Shown piece by piece: positions 7,423-17,000 of a DNA stretch of 64,000 nt. The DNA comes from Clostridium sp. HBUAS56010. Lineage in GTDB: Bacteria > Bacillota > Clostridia > Lachnospirales > Lachnospiraceae. The notes under the pieces are model-generated. The model worked only from the letters and a program-made list of their open reading frames with translations, made no database searches and was not told where the DNA came from. Every line of letters begins with the position of its first letter. Position 1 is the stretch's first letter. Where the stretch lies: contig NZ_SULJ01000002.1 in the NCBI RefSeq assembly GCF_007115105.1, forward strand, positions 182,190 to 246,189. The letters run 5' to 3'. Position numbers and translations under genes: made by a program.

Positions 7423-8505
7423 TTAATCTTTCCTGCAAGCTTCCAGAAGAAAAAGCATTCCCATTGCCTGACCGTAAGGCATGGGGTGCAGTTCAATCTT
7501 TTTATAAAAATCAATGGTTTCCCGTCCCATCGGAGTCCCATAAGATACCTGATGGAGCACTCCCTCTCTGTCAATACAGTCCAGAACAGGGTTCAGCGCC
7601 TTTCTTGCACATTCCTGATACTTCCGATCCACAAGCCCCATGCGAACTGCTTTTAAAATACCATAGGCAAAACCACAGGTTGCACTTGCTTCCACATAAG
7701 ATGTTTCATCATTTACAACCGTATGCCACATTCCTCCTGGACTTTGAAAATGTTCCAGTGCCATAATCTGTTTTTTCAATGCTTCTGTCAGGTACCTTTT
7801 TACAGCCCCGCTGCATTCCATAATCTCAAACAGTTCTGGAATTGCCATGGTGACCCAACTGTTTCCCCGCCCCCAGAATGCTCCTGCGAAATTATGGTTT
7901 CCCTGAAAAGTCCAGCCATGATACCATAAGCCAGTCTCTTTGTCTGCCAGATACTTTATGTGCAGCAGGAACTGATACTGAGCCTCATTGAGCCAGGACT
8001 GATTCTGATCTATCTTTCCCATGCGTGCCAGAAACAAAACCGCCATGAACAGAGTATCATCCCAAAGTTCCTGCTCATTAAGGGTATCAGAAGTAAGATG
8101 CTGAAACCCGCCTTCCTCTGTTTTGAGAAGCCCCTCCACCAGCCATGCAGCCCACTCCCGGCAAATTTCAAGATAAGTCTTATTCCCCGTTTTTTCCGCC
8201 AGATAGGTCAATGCAAGAAGAGGTGTGGTGGTGTTGATATTTTTTGCAGGCAGTCCCAGTTTTATCTGTCTCTCATAATATCGCTCCAGCTTTTTTAAGA
8301 ATTCTTCCTCTCCGGTCTCTTCATAGATCTTCCACAGACCAAAAAGCCCTACTCCCTGAGTCCATTCCCAGTAACGGTATGGTTCTGGATCATCTCCTGC
8401 CAGGTTTCTTGTTTTCATATTCTCCAGAAAAACATCATCTTCATCATATAAGATTTTTTCAAAACTGGACACCAGCAAATGGAGTTTTTCTTTTATATTT
8501 TTCAT
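7423..8505 (-). CDS. GH105 unsaturated rhamnogalacturonyl/glucuronyl hydrolase (YteR/YesR-like)
   Basis: A cytosolic 360-residue alpha/alpha barrel without signal peptide. GH105 enzymes hydrate the 4,5-unsaturated uronic acid left at the non-reducing end of oligosaccharides by polysaccharide lyases, releasing it. Diagnostic stretches are WEWTQGVGLFGLWK (about 46-59), KNINTTTPLLALTYL, ELWDDTLFMAVLFLARMG with the catalytic-region Asp pair at 149-150, and GAFWGRGNSWVTMAIPEL. The C-terminal MPYGQAMGMLFL is also conserved. It is divergent from the AraC gene at 8633 and shares with it a 12-bp inverted repeat. A second GH105 lies at 23882. Specificity (rhamnogalacturonan I versus other uronides) is inferred from context. 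Confidence 0.9.
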   Translation of the reverse strand: MKNIKEKLHLLVSSFEKILYDEDDVFLENMKTRNLAGDDPEPYRYWEWTQGVGLFGLWKIYEETGEEEFLKKLERYYERQIKLGLPAKNINTTTPLLALTYLAEKTGNKTYLEICREWAAWLVEGLLKTEEGGFQHLTSDTLNEQELWDDTLFMAVLFLARMGKIDQNQSWLNEAQYQFLLHIKYLADKETGLWYHGWTFQGNHNFAGAFWGRGNSWVTMAIPELFEIMECSGAVKRYLTEALKKQIMALEHFQSPGGMWHTVVNDETSYVEASATCGFAYGILKAVRMGLVDRKYQECARKALNPVLDCIDREGVLHQVSYGTPMGRETIDFYKKIELHPMPYGQAMGMLFLLEACRKD

Positions 8506-8556
8506 TCATCTCTTTCCTTTCTGTTTCCTGTACCTATAACTTTTTTAATTCCTCAA

Positions 8557-8586
8557 TTGCTTATGAAGCGGTATGTCTGGTATAAT
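8557..8586 (+). promoter_or_regulatory. Promoter of the AraC-family gene
   Basis: TTGCTT (8557-8562) and TATAAT (8581-8586) lie 18 bp apart, about 45 bp upstream of the start at 8633. The -10 box overlaps the first arm and spacer of the inverted repeat at 8570-8603. Confidence 0.55.
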
Positions 8587-8603
8587 AGATAACCAGACAT
8601 ACC
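8570..8603. promoter_or_regulatory. Perfect 12-bp inverted repeat in the GH105/AraC divergent promoter
   Basis: GGTATGTCTGGT (8570-8581) and ACCAGACATACC (8592-8603) are exact reverse complements separated by 10 bases, one helical turn. The plus-strand -10 box lies within it. This geometry suits a dimeric regulator that would control both the AraC gene and GH105. It could also be a transcribed hairpin, but its position over the -10 box favours an operator. Confidence 0.65.
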
Positions 8604-8632
8604 CATTTTAGAAAGAATACAGGTGGTTTATT

Positions 8633-9547
8633 ATGATCGATTCCAACAGCACACTGCTTTACAAGAAACAGCATAATCTTACCATTAATGACATACAGCA
8701 TTCCCTCTATTATTATTTTGATTACGACGAACGCTCCTATGACATCAATATGCCTTTCCAGCACCTTCATTCTTTCTACGAAATCATGGTACTGATCAGC
8801 CCTCATGCCTTTCATCTGATCGAGGGGATTCCATATGCAGTCCGTCCTGGAGATCTGGTTCTTCTGCGCCCTTCTGTACTTCACCGCACGGAATATCCTA
8901 AGGGTGCTCCAAGCAAACGGCTGATCATCAGTTTTCTGTACCCACAGCTTTTGTGGGGGATGGATGAAGCTTATGAGGCTCTTTTTAAGCCCTTCTATGC
9001 AGACCTTCCCATCTACCGGTTTCCGTCAAAACAACAGCAGTTGATCTATGCAAAGTTAAACCGGATATATGAATACTCCTTTTGTGAAGAAGCTTCTGAT
9101 CTAAAGGCACTAATGGTTCATAATATGTTTGTTGATTTTCTCTACACTCTGCGGCAGCTCTCCCCTTTTAACACCTATACCAATGAACCTTTAAAAGATG
9201 AGGCTTCCCGCAAGATTTATGCCATTGCCAACTACATTCATAATCATTATCCGGAGGAACTGACTCTTGACTTCCTTGCCAGAGAATTCTATATCAGCCC
9301 TTATTACTTATCCCACCAGTTTAAGGATGTAACCGGATACACCCTGACTCAGTATATCCATATGACCCGGATTAAGAATGTCCAGTATCTTCTTCTAAAT
9401 AGCAGAAAAAAGATTTCCGAACTGGCACAAGAGTGCGGCTTCACCAGTTTCTCCCAATTTAACCGGATCTTTCAGAAATACTCCGGTCAATCCCCTTCCC
9501 AGTTCCGCAAGCATAATGCAGAAAACGGACTTCCTCCCATATCATGA
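8633..9547 (+). CDS. AraC-family transcriptional regulator
   Basis: The 304-residue protein has an N-terminal cupin sensor (about 15-165; MPFQHLHSFYEIMVLISPHA and GIPYAVRPGDLVLLRPSVLH) and two C-terminal helix-turn-helix motifs from about 195. The first is LTLDFLAREFYISPYYLSHQ, the second follows KISELAQECGFTSFSQFNRI and ends in the typical SPSQFRKH. It would sense a sugar and activate neighbouring transport and hydrolase genes. An AGGTGG site precedes ATG at 8633. It is divergent from GH105 and convergent with the importer operon, with a shared terminator between. Confidence 0.9.
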   Translation: MIDSNSTLLYKKQHNLTINDIQHSLYYYFDYDERSYDINMPFQHLHSFYEIMVLISPHAFHLIEGIPYAVRPGDLVLLRPSVLHRTEYPKGAPSKRLIISFLYPQLLWGMDEAYEALFKPFYADLPIYRFPSKQQQLIYAKLNRIYEYSFCEEASDLKALMVHNMFVDFLYTLRQLSPFNTYTNEPLKDEASRKIYAIANYIHNHYPEELTLDFLAREFYISPYYLSHQFKDVTGYTLTQYIHMTRIKNVQYLLLNSRKKISELAQECGFTSFSQFNRIFQKYSGQSPSQFRKHNAENGLPPIS

Positions 9548-9556
9548 CAGACATCC

Positions 9557-9594
9557 AAAAAGCCCGTTTCAGCAAGAACTGTAACGGGCTTTTT
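9557..9594. terminator. Bidirectional terminator between AraC gene and importer operon
   Basis: AAAAAGCCCGTT pairs with AACGGGCTTTTT across a 14-base loop. T tracts on both strands fit both convergent units. Confidence 0.85.
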
Positions 9595-9619
9595 GCCGCT
9601 TTCTGCCCAGCAAACAAAT

Positions 9620-11200
9620 TTATTTCTTTATGCTGTCATAGTATTCTGACCTTGCATCCAGAATCTTTTGCAGTCCTGCATTTACAAGGTTATCATATTC
9701 TGCCTTCTGGACATTCTCAAACTGCTCCGGGGCACAGCTTATCAGTTTATACACGTATTCAATCATCATCGTATTCACATTCTGACCGTAGTCTGATTCA
9801 GCCGGGGAGATGTTGGAGTAAACAGGGAACCGGAATTTTCCTTCCGAACGCACGTCATAAAAATTATCAAACCATTTTTCTTCCTCCCAGTCTACAGACT
9901 GATCCTGATACCATTTGGATACAATTGCCTCTTTGCTCTTGGTCCATTCCATTGCCAGATTGACAAGGTTTAAATCATCACAGGTTCCAGGATAGCCTTT
10001 GGAGGAAAGTTCTTCACTGGATAGTTTAATGGGAATTCCTTTATCATCTCTCTTATGCTCTGCTGTGTATACAATATCCTCTGCCACTTCCGGATCTGCC
10101 TGCCAGTTTAAATATTTCATGCAGGCTTCCACTTTCTTCTCGCTTGACTTTGGTATCATAATAAACATTCCATGTCTTGGCTCAAACGGAGTCCGGTAAG
10201 ATCCGTCTGACAATTCAAAACACTGGACCGGTACAAAGGTTCTTCCGCCTATATTCTGATTTAAGATGGTAATATAATCCCATGGACGCTCTGTATCATC
10301 TAAAAATAAGCCTACATTTCCTGCGGTGATCTGGGCTTTATAGATGTCCTCCGTAGTATCAGTAGCAAAGTCTTTGGATAACAGACCTTTGCTGTTAAGT
10401 TCATTTAACTTTCTAATGCCATCAACGGCACCAGGTGCCACGGACATATACTCTTCATTATAAATATAAGCATCTTTTTCATTCGCCAGTGTTACATAGG
10501 AGCCGATAAAATTCAGGTAGTTCTTTGCTGTATCATTTCTCCCGCTCATTGCCCAGGGAATCACACTGCTTACCCCTCCGGGATTCTTCTCCTTCACCGC
10601 TTGCAAATAAGCAGTCAGCTCATCCTTTGTCTTTGGAATCTCCATCCCCAGTTTATCTAACCAGTCCTGGCGGATGTAAGCCGTATGTCTTGGTGCTTCC
10701 ACTCCTCTCTGCTTCATTACCGCAAACTGTTTGCCATCAATCTGCCCCATACTCTGGGCATCTCCTGCAAACTTTCTAATATCAGACCCATAGGTTTCAT
10801 AAGCCTGGGTTAAGTCTGCCAGACCACCGTTTTTCGCAAAATTATAGTAGATGCTCTGGTTATAGGAAAATACAATATCCGGTGCACTTCCGCCTGACAT
10901 CATAATGTTTAATTTGTCATCGGAAGAAGATCTGGGAACAGAGACATACTCTACATTAATATTGTACTTTTGTTTTACCTGCTTCTTAATCCATTCTGTC
11001 TGGGTGTTTTTCTCCACGGTTGTTCCAGGAGCGGCATCCCCTCTGTCCCAGACCATTACCTTTATGGTTACTTCTTCCCCCTGTGCGGTCTGTCCGCCTC
11101 CCTTTTGGGCTGTTTCCTTGTCCCCAGGACTGCAGCCTGCTGCCAATACCGCTGCCGTAAGAACAGCCATGCCCCACATAACTAATTTTCTTTTTTTCAT
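9620..11200 (-). CDS. Sugar ABC transporter substrate-binding lipoprotein (LplA/YtcQ type)
   Basis: The 526-residue protein has a lipoprotein signal, MKKRKLVMWGMAVLTAAVLA followed by AGC, with the lipidated cysteine at about 23, then a low-complexity linker and a large extracellular binding domain. Length above 500 and KRDDKGIPIKLSSEEL-like inserts match the LplA/YtcQ group, which in Bacillus serves import of pectin or rhamnogalacturonan oligosaccharides. It is the last gene of the HAD-permease-permease-SBP operon (13602 to 9620). An AAAGGGAGG site precedes ATG at 11200. No ATP-binding subunit is encoded nearby. Confidence 0.9.
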   Translation of the reverse strand: MKKRKLVMWGMAVLTAAVLAAGCSPGDKETAQKGGGQTAQGEEVTIKVMVWDRGDAAPGTTVEKNTQTEWIKKQVKQKYNINVEYVSVPRSSSDDKLNIMMSGGSAPDIVFSYNQSIYYNFAKNGGLADLTQAYETYGSDIRKFAGDAQSMGQIDGKQFAVMKQRGVEAPRHTAYIRQDWLDKLGMEIPKTKDELTAYLQAVKEKNPGGVSSVIPWAMSGRNDTAKNYLNFIGSYVTLANEKDAYIYNEEYMSVAPGAVDGIRKLNELNSKGLLSKDFATDTTEDIYKAQITAGNVGLFLDDTERPWDYITILNQNIGGRTFVPVQCFELSDGSYRTPFEPRHGMFIMIPKSSEKKVEACMKYLNWQADPEVAEDIVYTAEHKRDDKGIPIKLSSEELSSKGYPGTCDDLNLVNLAMEWTKSKEAIVSKWYQDQSVDWEEEKWFDNFYDVRSEGKFRFPVYSNISPAESDYGQNVNTMMIEYVYKLISCAPEQFENVQKAEYDNLVNAGLQKILDARSEYYDSIKK

Positions 11201-11242
11201 AAAAACCTCCCTTTCTCATTTTTAATTATCGGAATAGCATAA

Positions 11243-12109
11243 TTAACCTTTTACCGCACCAAGCATAATTCCCTTTGTAAAATATCTCTGGATAAACGGA
11301 TAGGCAATTACCATTGGTGTCATGGATATGACAATGCTTGCGGATTTAATATTGTCCGCGACAAGCTGGGATGCAATGCCCTCTTCCTGGGATATCTTTA
11401 CCGACTCAATAAGCTGTTTTAATACCATCTGCACCGTATAGAGTCTGGAAGAGTTTACATAATATAGTACATCACTGAGGCGGTTCCATCTTCCTACTGC
11501 ATAAAACAGGGCAAGGGTTGCCAGAGTAGGATAAACCAAAGGCAGTGCCACACGGAACAGCGTCTGCACCTCGCTGCAGCCATCAATTTTTGCTGCTTCA
11601 TATAAAGAAGAATCCAGCCCTTTAAAAGCGGTGCACATAATAATCATGTTATAGGCACTGAGGGCTTCGGGTATGATTAGCGCCCAGAAGGTATCAATGA
11701 GTTTAAAATCTTTTACATTTAAATACTTCGGTATAATTCCAGGATCTAAATACATGGTGAGAACAAACAGCATCATAATGACTGCTCCGCCCTTTAAATT
11801 TCTTTTGGAAAGGGGGTAGGCTGCAAGTACGGTTAAAACCATACACACTGCCGTAGAGCCAAACATGAGAAAAACGGAATAGATAAATGCCGAAAGAAAG
11901 CTGCCGCTTTTAAATGCCCGCACATAAGCTTCTCCGGTAAACTGAATGGGATAGAGAAATACTTTTCCAGCCAAAATCGCATCTTTGGAACTAAAGGACA
12001 TGGAGATAACCCGGATAATGGGAATCAGTGCCACAATGCTGATAATCACGAAACAGGTGTTCCAGAAAAGCTGAAACCTTCTGTCTGCTTTACTCTTTAA
12101 TTCACTCAT
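11243..12109 (-). CDS. Carbohydrate ABC permease (LplC/YtcP type)
   Basis: A 288-residue inner-membrane protein with six predicted helices. The cytoplasmic EAA loop is YEAAKIDGCSEVQTLFRVAL (about 185-205), the contact to the ATPase. The C-terminus YPFIQRYFTKGIMLGAVKG is the usual ending of this permease class. Its ATG overlaps the stop of the upstream permease by one base (TAATG), showing translational coupling. With the partner permease it forms the channel for sugars delivered by the lipoprotein at 9620. The energising ATPase is probably a shared MsmX/UgpC-like protein elsewhere in the genome. Confidence 0.9.
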   Translation of the reverse strand: MSELKSKADRRFQLFWNTCFVIISIVALIPIIRVISMSFSSKDAILAGKVFLYPIQFTGEAYVRAFKSGSFLSAFIYSVFLMFGSTAVCMVLTVLAAYPLSKRNLKGGAVIMMLFVLTMYLDPGIIPKYLNVKDFKLIDTFWALIIPEALSAYNMIIMCTAFKGLDSSLYEAAKIDGCSEVQTLFRVALPLVYPTLATLALFYAVGRWNRLSDVLYYVNSSRLYTVQMVLKQLIESVKISQEEGIASQLVADNIKSASIVISMTPMVIAYPFIQRYFTKGIMLGAVKG

Positions 12110-13044
12110 TACATGATTCCCTCCTCTCCCATTTTCTTTGATATCTTATTTACTGAAAGAATCAGAATAATTCCAACAACGGACTGGAACAATCCTACGG
12201 CTGTTGCAAAATCAAATCTTCCCGCCTGAAGGCCCACGTTATATACATAGGTACTGATGACGTCAGAAGCACTTTTAACAAGGGTATTGCCCATCATATA
12301 AGGACGGTCAAAATCAATGGATACAATCTTTCCAAGCTGCATAATAAGCATGATGGAGATGGTAGGCCGTATCTGAGGTATGGTCACATGACCGATTCTC
12401 TGAAGCCTTGTGGCTCCGTCAATGTACGCAGCTTCCCCAAGAGAGGGGTCTGTGGCAGACAGTGCTGCCAGGTAGATAATCAGGGAATAACCTGCGGACT
12501 GCCAGATTCCTGAGATCCAGTAGACGAATCTCCAGATAAAAGGGCTGCTCAAAAAATTAATCTCTGAAAAACCTGCTCTGCTGATCAGATCATTGACAAG
12601 ACCGCTGGAGGAAAATAACTGGGTAATGATTCCGGCAATGATAACCCATGACAGAAAATTCGGAAGATAAAGAATGGTCTGGGTTGCCTTTCTGATTCTT
12701 AAGTTTCTGATCTCAAAGAGAAATACAGCAATTAATATGGGAACAGGAAATCCTAAAATCAGATCTCCTGCATTTAAAATAAGCGTGTTGATAAGAGCAC
12801 TCCAGAAATCCTTGGAACCAAATGCCTCTCTGAAATTAGCAAGCCCTGCCCATGGACTGTTCCAGATTCCTGCAAATACATTAAACTTTTTAAACGCTAT
12901 GATACCGCCTGCCATGGGCTTATACCGGAATAAAAGCATATATAAAACTGGTATTAAAAGCATGAAGTACAATTGCCAGGTATTTCGAATATAGACCCTA
13001 AAAGAGACTTTTCTTCCAGTCCCCCTGGTCTTTCTATCTCTCAT
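12109..13044 (-). CDS. Sugar ABC permease (LplB/YteP type)
   Basis: The 311-residue protein has a basic N-terminus, then six helices starting at YFMLLIPVLYMLLFRYKPMA. The EAA loop reads LGEAAYIDGATRLQRIGHVT (about 205-225). The KPMAGGIIAFKKFNVF segment after helix 1 is characteristic of the LplB/YteP subgroup for pectin-derived sugars rather than of MalF. It lies 33 bp downstream of the HAD gene and overlaps the next permease. Both permeases look intact. Confidence 0.9.
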   Translation of the reverse strand: MRDRKTRGTGRKVSFRVYIRNTWQLYFMLLIPVLYMLLFRYKPMAGGIIAFKKFNVFAGIWNSPWAGLANFREAFGSKDFWSALINTLILNAGDLILGFPVPILIAVFLFEIRNLRIRKATQTILYLPNFLSWVIIAGIITQLFSSSGLVNDLISRAGFSEINFLSSPFIWRFVYWISGIWQSAGYSLIIYLAALSATDPSLGEAAYIDGATRLQRIGHVTIPQIRPTISIMLIMQLGKIVSIDFDRPYMMGNTLVKSASDVISTYVYNVGLQAGRFDFATAVGLFQSVVGIILILSVNKISKKMGEEGIM

Positions 13045-13077
13045 AGTGCACCCCTCTTTTCTATCTGTTTCTGCTTT

Positions 13078-13602
13078 TTATTGCATAGCCTCAAGCCTTT
13101 TTAACAGCTCAATCAGTTCTTTCGGCTCATGAATGATATAATCCGGTATCTCGGATTGATCACCAGGTCTCATATCATACCGGGGGGACCAGTCTAAAAG
13201 AATGGAGGTGATTCCAAACTCATTGGCTCCCTTTATATCTTTGCGGACGTTATTGCCTACCATAACCACCCGTTTTTTGTCTTCCTCAGACAGACAATTC
13301 TTATCCATGGCATCCTGAAACATTAAAGGAGAGGGCTTCTCCATTCCTACAATCTCAGATATGGTTCTGGTATGAAAACAATATCCCAGCCCATTTTCTT
13401 CATATACATTGGCAAAGGACTGCTCCTCTCCGTCTGCAACCATGGCGATCCGATATCCGTCATCATAAAGTGATTTTAATGTCTCTCCGGCACCAGGAAT
13501 GAGTCCTGCATGAATCACAATCCCAGTCTCATCCCGAATTTCCGTACTCTCATCAATAATGGTATCACCACTGTCCATAAATATAATAATTTTTTTTCCC
13601 AT
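13078..13602 (-). CDS. HAD-superfamily hydrolase, first gene of the importer operon
   Basis: A 174-residue HAD protein: motif I is IIFMDSGDTIID, motif II near MVADGE, motif III the lysine in GMEKPSPLMF, and motif IV VMVGNNVRKDIKGANEFGI. HAD proteins dephosphorylate sugars or small phosphoesters through an aspartyl-phosphate. In motif I the residue two after the nucleophile is Gly, not the usual acid/base Asp, while an Asp occurs one position later; other DxG-type HADs exist, so activity is not excluded. Its place at the head of a sugar importer operon suggests a sugar phosphate as substrate. The promoter lies in an AT-rich stretch with TATAAT near 13650. Confidence 0.82.
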   Translation of the reverse strand: MGKKIIIFMDSGDTIIDESTEIRDETGIVIHAGLIPGAGETLKSLYDDGYRIAMVADGEEQSFANVYEENGLGYCFHTRTISEIVGMEKPSPLMFQDAMDKNCLSEEDKKRVVMVGNNVRKDIKGANEFGITSILLDWSPRYDMRPGDQSEIPDYIIHEPKELIELLKRLEAMQ

Positions 13603-13698
13603 TTCACCTGCTCCAACCTATTTTATTGTTTTTTATGCCATATTTTTATGTAATAATTATAATATTTTGTGCAAAATGTTGCTATGCGTAATTTGTTT

Positions 13699-14012
13699 TT
13701 ATTCTGATGTTAATATGTGCATTTTTTGCGTTTCTGGAAAAATACGGATTGTCTTAATCTCAAAAGGCGCAAAATCCAGGAACATCTGACTCTGTCCATT
13801 GACTTTTGTAACCTGTATTTCATTTCCTTTTAAAGGTTCTTCCTCCATGGTCGGTTCATATGACCGGTTCCCGGAGAGCAAGCTCTGCTCTCCGGTTTTT
13901 CTTCTTTATTCCCGCCTGGGAAGTATAGGTTCCAAGGTGCCAGGGCAGATAGAAAAGTTTCTATATTCTCCTGCTGAATCCGGACCTCCTCCGTTCCCGT
14001 TTTCTGCCCGCT
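13699..14012 (-). pseudogene. Remnants of a second glycoside-hydrolase 3' end
   Basis: Just downstream of the GH38 stop, one minus-strand frame carries about 40 protein-like residues including QENIETFLSALAPWNLYFPG. A second frame from about 13880 carries GNEIQVTKVNGQSQMFLDFA and PFEIKTIRIFPE before a TAA at 13699. The ending resembles the last strand of the intact GH38, which finishes KPYEIKTIKLKR. The two pieces are in different frames with a hairpin at the junction and lack a convincing start. I read this as the eroded 3' end of a duplicated mannosidase-like gene; the first piece could be from something else. Confidence 0.45.
13871..13895 (+). terminator. Hairpin with T tract, plus orientation, inside the remnant
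   Basis: CCGGAGAGCA (13871-13880) and TGCTCTCCGG (13886-13895) pair perfectly over 10 bp around AGCTC, and TTTTTCTTC follows on the plus strand. No plus-strand gene leads into it, which is odd; it may have ended a unit now lost. Confidence 0.5.
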
Positions 14013-14021
14013 AAATGAAAC

Positions 14022-17000
14022 TCATCTTTTTAACTTTATGGTCTTAATCTCATATGGTTTCAACGTTATAACAAGGGTTTCGTTCTCCCAGGAAAGAGAA
14101 GTCTTCTCCTCTTCCAGACAAGTGCATTCCATCACCTGGTCTGCTCCGGTTTTATGAAAGGTAATGTGGGCTTTGGTTCGCATTCCATAAGCCTCATACA
14201 TACGGATTATAATCCCATCCCCGTCTTCGGAAAGCTTTACGGTATCCGCAATGATATTTTCTTCCTCGATGGTCAAGAAGGAATAGGAATGCCCCGTCTC
14301 CCCTCTCACCGCCGCTGCAAAAAGAGGACAGTTTAAGTCATAAGCTTCCTGCACCACACCTCCGGTGCGGAAATCTCCCTTGTGAGGGAAAAGGGCGTAA
14401 GTAAAGGTGTGTTCTCCCTGATCCGCATCTGGATTGGGGAAGATGCCTGATTTCAGCAGAGTGAGACGGAGAACCGAATCATGGATATCGTAGCCGTACT
14501 TACAGTCATTTAACAATGCGGCACCATAGCCCGGTTCTGAGATATCCGCCCATTTGTGGGCACATACTTCAAACCTTGCCTGATCCCATGTTGTGTTTTC
14601 ATGGGTAGGGCGGCTTACATTGCCAAACTGTATGTCATAATTGGCTTCTTTGCAGAGGATATCAAGAGGGAATGCCGTCTTTAAAAGCATCTGGTGCTCC
14701 CTCCAGTTCATTGTGGTTTTAAAATCAATTCTTGCTGTATGCTGATAAAAATAGATCTTTTGTTCTATCTCAGAATCGAGAAATCGTTTCTTTATGAGAA
14801 TTATTCCCCGCAAAGCACCATTCTCCAGCACCTTCATGTCTGTCACTTCTTCAATCTTCCACACCTTTTCTTCATAAGAGGCATCAATATTCCATGCGTC
14901 AAATTCCAGAGGCCGGTCATCAAAGACAAGAAGTTCATTGGCTCTTGCTCCTTCTTTAATCAGCTCCCGTTCCTGGTTCCGGTCAAAGAGCCGGAGCAGG
15001 GTTCCATCCGCTCCAAACTCCATCTCATAAAAAGTGGTTGTAACTTTTTTGGGATTCCCCTTCTCATCTGTTTCAATAAACCCAAAGACAGAAGTTGTAT
15101 TACTAGAGGGGTGAGTTCCCTCCATTCCATATATCCCATATCCTTTTGAAGGAACCTCTTCTGCCAGATAAAGAGTTGTTTCATCCGCTGTCTGCTGGGA
15201 TAACAGGGGAATACCTGGAATGGGATGATTCAGTTCCACAATTCCTGTCCGGCTAAAACTCATCTGATTCCAAACCACAAGCCCCTGAGCCGACTCTTCT
15301 GCCTGTTTTAATCCGGCAGCATGTAGAATTCTCCCCCTGCTATGATCTATGAGGCTTGTGCCTGATTTTATGATCTGTTCATACTGAACGTTCGAATCTT
15401 CGTAAACTTCCTTAATGGATGAACCAGGTAAAATGTCATGAAACTGGTTTAAAAGAAGCAGTTTCCAGTTTTTTTCCAGTTCCTGGAACGGGTACTCCCT
15501 GCTGCCTGTAAGAACATAGTCAAGCACCCCATAAAACTCTGCATCTCCATTTAAGAATTCACAGGTGCGGTTATACTTTTTATTCTTTGCCATGGAAGTA
15601 TACGTTCCCCGGTGAGTTTCCAGATATAATTCTCCCTCCCATACAGGAAGCTGTTTTCTGTCCATCTGTTCCTCTAACATATGAAAGAAGTCCTTTACAA
15701 AAGTCTGTTTTGTCTTTGGTGCCCGGACAACGCTGAATTCCAGGCGCCGGCTCTGTTCTAACATTTCCTCCGTGGGACCTCCCCCGCCATCCCCATATCC
15801 GTAACAGGTCAATACTTCTTTGCTCACATCTTTATTCTGAAATCTCTGCCAGGTCCCCATAATCTGTCTGGCATCCTGTCTTCCATTATAGGTAGTACTG
15901 AAATTTTTCTGTGTTTCCTGCTTTTTTAAATAATCCCTTGTGCTGATTAAATACGTAAGCACTTCGCTTCCGTCAATGCCTTTCCATCGAAACACATCGC
16001 TTGGAAACTGGTTCCATTCATTCCAGCCAAGCTTTGTAGTCATAAAATAGGGCAGACCAGACTGTTTCATAATCTGCGGAATTGCCGCACTGTAACCAAA
16101 CACATCAGGAAGCCACAGAACTTCATTTTCTGTGCCTCCCATCTCCTTTTCAAAAAACCGTTTTCCATAAAGAATGTGCCGGATTAAAGATTCTCCGGAA
16201 GCAAGATTGCAGTCGGGCTCCAGCCACATGGCTCCTTCTGTCTCCCATCGTCCCTCCTTAATTCTCTCTTTAATCTGGGCAAAAACACCTGGGGCTTCTT
16301 CTTTTACGAATTCATAAAGCTGGGGCTGGCTGGACATAAACTTGTATTCCGGATATCGTTTCATTAAATTCAAAACCGTTTGAAAACTTCTTACTACCTT
16401 TTGCCTGGTCTGTTTTAAAGGCCACTTCCACGCCACATCAATGTGGGTATGACCGATGCTGTGAACCGTCACCGGATTTTCCGGACGGTCTTTATAATAG
16501 TGCTCCAAAAGCCACTCATCTGCTTTTGTTAAAGAAGCCAGAAATTCACCGGAACCTGGACGTCTGAAATCAACCAGATTCAAGGCTTCCCCCAGTATCT
16601 TAAAAGTTTCAATCCGCTCCAGATCATCTTCCTCCAAAAGATCTGCCGCTTCAAAGGGAACTTTAAAATCATAATAAAACTTTGCTGCTTCCTCCTCATA
16701 GGCTGCTATGTCCAGATGGAAAAAATTAGTTTTGCCAGAGCTGTTTGAATACGCATAAAAAGCAAGTTCGAATACCTGCCCCTCTTCTGCTCTTTCTGTC
16801 AGAATAAAATCCTGGTGATTCATATCCATGGTTCCTGACAATACTCCATTTACATAAACCAGAATCTGAGGATTATCTGTATTCCATATATCCGTTGCGC
16901 CTGTATTTAAGACAGCCCTTATCTGGGCACCCGCTTGATAACCAGAGATGGAAACAGTGGTCAGAAACCAGTAATGCCTGTCTGTTCCCCCCCAGGTCTC

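Noticed and set aside
13078-13602. HAD with Gly at the second-Asp position as a dead enzyme
   Set aside because: DxG-type motif I occurs in active HADs and all other motifs are intact, so inactivity cannot be claimed.
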